From positions 1 to 64,000 of the forward strand of contig CBFFRP010000066.1 of NCBI GenBank assembly GCA_965644295.1: a stretch of 64,000 bases of DNA. The letters run 5' to 3'. The position numbers and the translations under genes were made by a program. This document shows, piece after piece, positions 57,946-64,000 of the stretch; positions within the stretch are counted from its first letter, which is position 1, and each line of letters begins with the position of its first letter. The DNA is from Paraphysomonas bandaiensis. Its lineage: Eukaryota; Chrysophyceae. Below the pieces are notes generated by a model. The model was given only the letters and a program-made list of their open reading frames with translations. It had not been told where the DNA came from and did not search any database.

Positions 57946-58431
57946 TTATGGGCACAAAATACTTACAACCTCACTAGAATGGACCTTGTCATTACAATCC
58001 ACGCATCGAACTGTGGTGCAATGGATGCATAGTCCACTTGCTGTTAGCCGTCGTGGATCTGTTAGCCTGTTGCACACTTGGCATCTGTCAGCCTCCCTAC
58101 CAGGAATATGTGAGCTGCCTGTGCTGCTGGATTCTTTTCTTCCGGAGTTGGAGTGTGGCGCAGAATGCGCACAACTCCCTGCAGGAGGTAAGGGTGTATC
58201 ACTACCCCCCTTTGTCTCTGCTTCTACGTTGTTAGTATGTGCCCTGGCCGTGTAGTCCGTTTGTGTAGGACTGTTCACTGTCGCATCTGCCTGAAACACC
58301 AGCATGTTGGTATCTGCTGTATTTGAACATACGTTATCATTGGCCCATTTTAGTTGGAATCTATCCTTACCCGATGCGAGAGGTCTTGGGACTCTCAAGG
58401 TATCCTCCTCTGGTCTACTCGGACGTTCCAC
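57946..58431 (-). pseudogene. ORF with a Cys-rich zinc-binding tail, probably broken
   Basis: A 161-codon open segment without ATG start (first codon GTG, stop just upstream). A Ser/Thr-rich region leads to CQVCNRL...GLCIHCTTVRCVDCND, four Cys pairs suggesting two zinc sites of B-box or ring-like type, ending ILCP. Upstream at 58.44-58.58 kb other frames contain ETKVTTLVSELRRR and a second DTNMLV motif, which also occurs in this ORF. An internal duplication and frame breaks are likely. A multi-exon gene is the alternative. Confidence 0.35.
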
Positions 58432-58563
58432 TACTTATGGGACGGTCGTAGCAAGACTGTTCCCTTCCTGCGTCTCAATTCGCTCACCAAAGTCGTCACC
58501 TTGGTCTCTAAGAGATTAATTTTCTTCTAAAATTGCAACACCAGCATGTTGGTGTCGGCTTCA

Positions 58564-58710
58564 TCAAGTCCAATTACTACTCCAAATATCTCTATCTACG
58601 TTGAAATCAGATATTGAAGATCTGTCCTCTTGAATCGCTGCCCTAAGCATAGTCATAGCTGAACTTAGCTTAGCTGGGTTGTGAATCTCTATTTTAGGCT
58701 CTTCTTTCAT
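58564..58710 (-). pseudogene. Short N-terminal ORF of a decayed gene
   Basis: ATG 58710 starts MKEEPKIEIHNPAKLSSAMT and ends after 48 codons at TGA 58566-58564. Amphipathic and gene-like, but no in-frame continuation was found. It lies just upstream of and on the same strand as the 57946-58431 ORF, so both may come from one gene or one Gag-like protein. Confidence 0.3.
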
Positions 58711-59336
58711 AGTAACAATCAATTAATAACAATGAATGAGTCTACAACTACGATACTATCTACAAGTAACTTCTATAGTGAAGAAATTTCACCCTATTTT
58801 CAATAATTAATAAGTATCTACCTACGATTCGTGATCAATGGAATGGCCATCATTCATATTCAATACCAAACACATCAGTTTAACACAGTTGATCATGATA
58901 ACTCATTATCACTGTATAAGGGAAGATACATTCAGTATTCTCATTGTAGTTGGAGCCTTGTATACGTACTTCCAAGCAGGCTTGCGTAACAATTAAGTGG
59001 CAATTAATTGGTGACAGGTGTTCAACAATAATAATTGCAATTATTAGTCAAGCATCCAATTATTGGCAATGCAACTAATTGGCAATTATTGCCAATTAAT
59101 TGCCTTTAATTCTATTGATAGATTTTAGAATAACTTTCTGAACTATAATCTCATCTCAAAGAAACATTAACATTTTCACACAGAAAATTCAACATTTCAA
59201 GGTGTCAAGGTGCCATTCGCTTGCGAAAATCTAGTCATGACAATCTTAGCTCTGCTAAACAACCTCTCACAAACATTGGTAGTGCTATACGAATACTTCA
59301 TACAACGATATCGTGTTGGAAGTTTGATACGTGCTT
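58711..59336. other. Intergenic with palindromic AATTGC repeats
   Basis: CAGGCTTGCGTAACAATTAA at about 58977 resembles the better ends at 59988 and 61457, followed by about 130 bp built from TTAATTGC/GCAATTAA words that can self-pair. No gene is supported. Confidence 0.5.
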
Positions 59337-59606
59337 TTAGGAGCTTTCGGTTGTCTTTATGGCCTCGTCTTCCTCCTCCTCATCTCTCTCTTCATGATCA
59401 AGTTCACCTTCGTGTGGAGGTACATCATTTATCAAAAAGCGTCGCACCTGTTCTTTTTCAGCGCGGTTCAGTTCTTCTTCCCTACCGCCCTCTCTTGAAA
59501 TCTGCATTTTGAACCATTCCCGCGTCTGCACCCACCAGGTTGAATGAATGGATATCCACACACTTAGAGCAATGTATCGACATGTTACATCTGTAACCTC
59601 TAACAT
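59337..59606 (-). CDS. Small hypothetical acidic protein (89 aa)
   Basis: ATG 59606 to TAA 59337. A short hydrophobic patch (YIALSVWISIHSTWWVQT) is followed by a charged helix (EEELNRAEKEQVRRFLINDV) and an acidic end (HEERDEEEEDEAIKTTESS). No family recognised. Amino-acid use looks protein-like, but there is no homologue in the window and a longer spliced gene is possible. Confidence 0.35.
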   Translation of the reverse strand: MLEVTDVTCRYIALSVWISIHSTWWVQTREWFKMQISREGGREEELNRAEKEQVRRFLINDVPPHEGELDHEERDEEEEDEAIKTTESS

Positions 59607-60668
59607 TATTTACGATTCACCAAGTCAATACTTTGTAGTTCAACTGTAATATATTTCGGTTACATTTCTTATCGCTCAACGTAGATATGTCTTTTGAGAA
59701 ACGATTACCATTATAATTATTTACTAATAATCAACTGGAATACGTATGCCTCTCTAAGATAGATCTGTAAAATACGGTGAATACAATGTGAGAAACTGTA
59801 ATATGTAGTCAAAAATACTATATAGCTAACTTAGTAAATCATCCAATTGTGTCATAACTTGACATGGTTGATATGAACGAATTATATTATCATGATGTTG
59901 ATAAAGTTTAACATGGCAACACACAATTGTGTGTGAAATTTAATATTATTATCTATCTAGTTTAACTACTAAAACTTCTCTTAAGAGCAGGGCTGCGTAA
60001 CAATTAATTGCAATTTAATTGCAAATGTTTTTTTGAAATTAAATTGCAATTATTAGTTATAGCTCGCGCAATTATAATTGCAATTATTGCAATTAATTGC
60101 AATTTAATTGTGCCAATTATTGTCTAATTAACTTGGTTACTCATTGCAAACACGTATAGCATCTTCAACAGTATGATAATATTATTGACAGAGTATGATA
60201 TTTACATGGTCAAAACTCTAAATATCCAGGTTTTCGTCTGCAAAAAACTGTAGAAAGCCCTGATAATCCATGTCCATAGCGCTGCACATCCACTTCGTAG
60301 TGCAATTTAACCCTGCAGTGTCCTGTAAGGCATCCAAGATCGGAAGAACATGATTGCCACACTATATATATCTTCAACTAGAGGGGTATTGAGCATTACA
60401 TATACACTATGGATCGAGCTGAACTAAGTGAACTAAGTTTTGTTGCTCAAAATCAAGAGTAAAGACACATAATCGACCGTTAAAAAAAACTGTACCTTTC
60501 TTAATGTAAAGAAAACGTTTTAATGAGAGGCCAACCTTCCCACTATTGTACTAGCCATTAAGGGCAATAAATGGTCATCCTCCTTAATGTTTTGCAACTT
60601 CTAATTCTAATATTATATGCTCTTATACTATATAGTTAATAATTGCCAATTAATTGCAATTTAATTAT
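59607..60668. other. Intergenic, AT-rich
   Basis: No gene is seen. It holds ATCCAATTGTGTCATAACTT (about 59841), shared with about 21770, and the hAT-like end at 59988 followed by self-complementary AATTGCAATTAATTGC words to about 60130. Confidence 0.5.
59988..60130 (+). repeat. hAT-like terminus with AATTGC palindromes, copy 1
   Basis: Starts CAGGGCTGCGTAACAATTAA after CTCTTAAGAG. The start CAGGG(C/T) is typical of hAT terminal repeats. About 100 bp of AATTGCAATTAATTGC follow. No opposite end was found. Confidence 0.6.
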
Positions 60669-61211
60669 ATATTTCATGGTCCTGTCGCAATGTTCAACGA
60701 TACCTCGTATGGAGGGTTGACCATATTTACTGACTGGGTTAAAACGGGTCGTCCCACAGCACATCACATACACTGCAAAGGTAGTGGTATTTTCCGCGGG
60801 TCTTCTGGAGGGCCGCATGTGCTCAGAGATGGACGGGTTGTGGGGATTCATCTGGAGAGTGGGAGTAAGTCGAAGGAAATAGACGTTGATGAGTTGAAAA
60901 CTGCATCGGGGGATGATGCAATGGAAATAATTTCAAGTACAGTGAACAGCAATGTCAGTAATTTTGCATTGATATATTCATCTTTGTATATTTCAAAGTG
61001 TACTAAATTGGTAGATTGCTTGAGACAATTTGGAATTTTGTCAAGCAGTTGATGATGCACTCTATGATCAACGGGAGTATCATAAACGTAGCGTGGACGA
61101 TGTAGTAACCCGTGATATTCCCAAAATTATATATATTAATAATTAATAATATCATGGATAAAAGGGGGAAGAAACTGTTTTTATATTAATCACGCATCAT
61201 GTATATATATT
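60669..61211 (+). repeat. Left arm of a large palindrome
   Basis: About 540 bp nearly identical, inverted, to 61579-62122, with a 367-bp spacer. The arm includes the 3' half of the protease gene and about 150 bp beyond its stop. Confidence 0.92.
60671..61052 (+). pseudogene. 5'-truncated copy of the trypsin-like protease
   Basis: Encodes from FHGPVAMFNDTSYGGLTIF to the end LVDCLRQFGILSSS, including GIFRGSSGGPHVLRDGRV with the catalytic Ser, but lacks the His- and Asp-bearing half and the coiled-coil exon. It differs from the full gene at few residues (SYGGLTIF for SNGELTVF, DDAMEI for DDAIEI). No start of its own is evident; it is a duplication by-product. Confidence 0.8.
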
Positions 61212-61578
61212 ATGTTATTACCTTGTATTCTTATATGGTGTTCTTTGTCGAACATAGAATTAAGTTCTCCTGACACACGATTAAGAAATCTATTGGCCTC
61301 CAGCAATTACAACGTTGACGAGGAGGTGATAGCAAAAATATATGCTTCTGGCTGGCTGTCAAGTCGGTTGGCAGTAGTTTGTAATGAAAAACAAGCTGCG
61401 TCTTTGTATATTGACAATTGACCATTTCAGACAACAGACAACTAAGATCTCTTAAGCAGGGCTGCGTAACAATAAATTGAATTGCAATTACAGTTAATTG
61501 CAATTAATTGTAATTGCAATTAAATTGCATGGAACATACGTAATAATTGCATTTATAATTGCTCGCTGTAAGGTTGCA
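61212..61578. other. Spacer of the palindrome
   Basis: Holds a 69-codon plus ORF (61212-61421, with SSNYNVDEEVIAKIYASGWL) of doubtful status and a second hAT-like end at 61457 with its AATTGC tail. Confidence 0.45.
61457..61570 (+). repeat. hAT-like terminus with AATTGC palindromes, copy 2
   Basis: CAGGGCTGCGTAACAATAAA after CTCTTAAG, then TTGCAATTA words. Same orientation as copy 1. Confidence 0.6.
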
Positions 61579-62122
61579 ATATATATACATGATGCGTGAT
61601 TAATATAAAAACAGTTTCTTCCCCCTTTTATCCATGATATTATTAATTATTAATATATATAATTTTGGGAATATCACGGGTTACTACATCGTCCACGCTA
61701 CGTTTATGATACTCCCGTTGATCATAGAGTGCGTCATCAACTGCTTGACAAAATTCCAAATTGTCTCAAGCAATCTACCAATTTAGTACACTTTGAAATA
61801 TACAAAGATGAATATATCGATGCAAAATTACTGACATTGCTGTTCACTGTACTTGAAATTATTTCTATTGCATCATCCCCCGATGCAGTTTTCAACTCAT
61901 CAACGTCTATTTCCTTCGACTTACTCCCACTCTCCAGATGAATCCCCACAACCCGTCCATCTCTGAGCACATGCGGCCCTCCAGAAGACCCGCGGAAAAT
62001 ACCACTACCTTTGCAGTGTATGTGATGTGCTGTGGGACGACCCGTTTTAGCCCAGTCAGTAAATACGGTCAACTCTCCATTCGAGGTATCGTTGAACATT
62101 GCGACAGGACCATGAAATATCT
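61579..62122 (-). repeat. Right arm of the large palindrome
   Basis: Inverted counterpart of 60669-61211. The break at the outer side falls inside the protease coding sequence (just before FHGPVAMFND). Confidence 0.92.
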
Positions 62123-62865
62123 TGATGTGAATATCTTGTTCAACAGGATCCAGTGATATGGGTATTGCCTCTAGGTTGTCACGTCCATCCTGGAGCTCCA
62201 ACAACGCATAGTCCATTTTAGTGTTATAGCGAATAACCTTGACGGGACGGATATCGTCGTCGAAAACGAGTTTCCCGTTTCTCTTACAAACGGAAAGAGT
62301 AATGGAATACAAGAGATTTCCACGATCCATGAAGTGTTGACACGACAGTAAATACTTCGACGAGATGGCAAAACATGTTCCCACAGGCTGACAGTTGCCT
62401 CTATCACAGATAAAGAACACTGAATTCGGATAAATGGGATTTGGAAGCTCTGACATGGTAACTGTATATACAAAGCATATCATATAAAAATATTCGGGTG
62501 TGGATGGTATGAAATGATGGATGTATGAGTGATTGAGTATACAGTGAACGACTCTGTTTGAAATGCAGCAGTACACACAAACTGAAAAGTTTACCTCTCA
62601 ACTTCTTCTCTTCACGTAACTCCTCCATTCGGTACATATGCTCCTCCTTCCGGCGTAAACTTTCACGTAAAAACTCCTCCTCTTCGTGTAAAAACTTCTT
62701 CTCTTCGTATAAACGTTCAAGTTTACGGCTCCAAAATTGTTTGTCGTCGTCGGCTAGTGCTTTGGCTTCAGTATCTTCAATAGAAGACTCCACCCTTCGA
62801 ATCTGTTCATTAACTTGGTTGATTTCAGTCTCAACACGGTCTATTGCTGCATTGATATCACTCAT
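61737..62865 (-). CDS. Coiled-coil plus trypsin-like serine protease
   Basis: Exon 1 62865-62595 and exon 2 62461-61737 (intron 133 nt, GTAAAC...TATACAG) join in frame to 331 residues. Exon 1 encodes a coiled coil (MSDINAAIDRVETEINQVNE and LYEEKKFLHEEEEFLRESL). Exon 2 is a chymotrypsin-fold protease: His in SSKYLLSCQHFM after VGTCFA, Asp in NTKMDYALLEL, Ser in GIFRGSSGGPHVL followed by GRVVGIHLESG. All three catalytic residues are visible. No signal peptide, so probably intracellular, like stress or defence proteases with N-terminal coiled coils. Its 3' half is duplicated in the 60669-61211 arm. An ATG four codons into exon 2 (MSELPNPIYPNS) could start a shorter form. Confidence 0.75.
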
Positions 62866-62992
62866 CTTATATACAGTGATATTAACAATGATAATATGTA
62901 TGTATGTATGTCTAGTCTGTAGAAGAGTGATTGATTCTACTATATGGAGAAGCACGTAGCTAGTAAGATCATTGACCTCGTATGCTATTGTT

Positions 62993-63145
62993 ACGTATCG
63001 GCAGTCAGAATCTTATTTTTCGGAAATAAATTGAAGTAAATATTCTTTATATTACTGCAATGAAACTACGGCTGGAATATACATAATTATTGACTCAATA
63101 TTAGAGGCATCTTGGAACAAAAATATACAAAGAATGCTGATACGT
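62993..63145 (+). mobile_element. MITE family B, copy 4 (153 bp, complete)
   Basis: Starts ACGTATCGGCAGTC and ends GAATGCTGATACGT; the ends pair as imperfect 14-bp inverted repeats. Same 153-bp length as copy 1. Confidence 0.87.
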
Positions 63146-63170
63146 ACCCCACACTTCGATACAGCAGAAG

Positions 63171-63316
63171 AAATAATTCTGCCTGTGGGAATAAGTATGT
63201 CGATCCAGCAAAAAAATCGACTTTTTCTCATTATTTCTCTGAAATATATTCGTCAAAAAACAACATGCATCAAAAAAGCCTGGATTTTTTTGCTGTTATT
63301 CCCACAGACAGAATTC
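63171..63316. repeat. Inverted-repeat hairpin element
   Basis: AATTCTGCCTGTGGGAATAA (about 63174) pairs with TTATTCCCACAGACAGAATT (about 63296), one mismatch; inner AGCAAAAAAATC/GATTTTTTTGCT also pairs. The loop is about 60 bp. Likely a foldback MITE inserted beside MITE copy 4. An ORF across it is incidental. Confidence 0.75.
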
Positions 63317-64000
63317 GCTCTCTGTGGTCGGCAACAAGTGCGATAATTGTCTGCTTACACGTTTTTCTAAACGGTCGAAACTATGTAAAATTGTGTAAAT
63401 TACGTATTATTAGAGTATGTATTTTGTATATACGGTTGCTGGTATACTGGCAGGGGTGTGTTAGATGTGAGGGTCATGTCACCATACATAGACACACAGA
63501 CAGTCTATTGTGGGGTGAAATTATGACCCAACCTGCAGATTAAAACAAAGGACGATTGATGGAGTCGTTAATGGACTGACTTGACTTCACTGTACCGCAA
63601 GCTTCATGCTGTGCAAGACCAGTACGATGACTTTTAACCGCTTGAGACAACTGATTCATGTGTGTGGTTATTACCATCAGAAGAGACAGTGAAGTGGAAG
63701 AGGGCCCTTACAAGAGGATAAAATACTGCTTGAGTCGTTATTTTGCAGAATGCATGCTCAGTGTGCATCCTGTGAAGTTCTCCCGTTAATTCAAGGATTC
63801 AAGTAATGTGACCGTTAGCTTCTTCAATATCCATCAATTTCTCGTGGTATGTATATTAGTAGGTTCTAAGTAGTAATTGCCGTTAATTTTTACTTCGTAA
63901 GATGTTAATGCGAATACCGTCTTATTTTAATTGAATACATGCTTTGTCTTTTCATAATTGATACAGATCTGCAATATTGCTGGTTTTTATATTATTTCCT

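Larger units (their letters stand above)
62866..64000. other. Right-end intergenic region with two MITEs
   Basis: No gene is supported. It has MITE family B copy 4 (62993-63145) and a hairpin element (63171-63316). From 63.35 kb to the edge there is AT-rich sequence with no clear ORF. Confidence 0.5.

Noticed and set aside
61212-61421. 69-codon ORF in the palindrome spacer
   Set aside because: Plausible peptide but no homologue, start context or splice support; kept only as a note in the spacer entry.
63112-63543. 143-codon plus ORF
   Set aside because: It runs through the end of a MITE and the foldback element; no independent support.

Overview
This window is nuclear DNA of a eukaryote. 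Host genes carry short GT-AG introns (32 to about 290 nt), the DNA is AT-rich, and transposons, tetranucleotide arrays and dispersed repeats are common. A stramenopile (heterokont alga or relative) is the best guess. The reasons are a giant protein joining leucine-rich repeats, a GQPSG/PTGEPSG-type repeat array and a polycystin-like channel region, plus Ty3 and Ty1 elements of the style I associate with that group. The species cannot be named. I found no tRNA, rRNA, CRISPR array or prokaryotic operon.

Layout. 1-8.5 kb, minus strand: a Ty3/gypsy-type element with an N-terminal gag-like ORF, a spliced Tudor-like ORF, a gag with a CCCH finger, and a pol joined to gag through one in-frame TGA. 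8.5-11 kb: a Ty1/copia relic that stops before reverse transcriptase. 11.9-14.8 kb: glutaredoxin-DUF4395-SLAC1/TDT-hemerythrin fusion in three exons. 15.4-17 kb: unrecognised four-exon gene on the minus strand. 17.5-19 kb: Myb/SHAQKYF-like regulator. 19-23.5 kb: repeats and decayed ORFs. 23.6-24.3 kb: eIF3 subunit J. 25.2-35 kb: LRR/REJ/polycystin-like membrane protein of about 3,100 residues. 35-40.4 kb: gene-poor, with a PIF/Harbinger-like relic. 40.6-48.7 kb: two inverted copies of a coiled-coil gene bracketing a MAPK15/ERK7-like kinase and an Orai-like calcium channel. 49.4-50.1 kb: small zinc-knuckle gene. 52.3-57 kb: large two-part glycosyltransferase anchored as a type II membrane protein. 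57.9-62.9 kb: decayed zinc-binding ORFs, hAT-like repeat ends, and a coiled-coil plus trypsin-like protease gene whose 3' half is duplicated as a palindrome. The right end holds MITEs.

The host genes do not form a pathway. Three concern signalling or membrane transport (Orai-like channel, polycystin-like receptor, MAPK15-like kinase); the rest are unrelated. I rebuilt exon structures by hand, joining ORFs at GT-AG borders that kept frame and restored recognisable motifs. No transcript evidence was available. Several apparent ORF starts use non-ATG codons, and I moved these to real ATGs where one exists.
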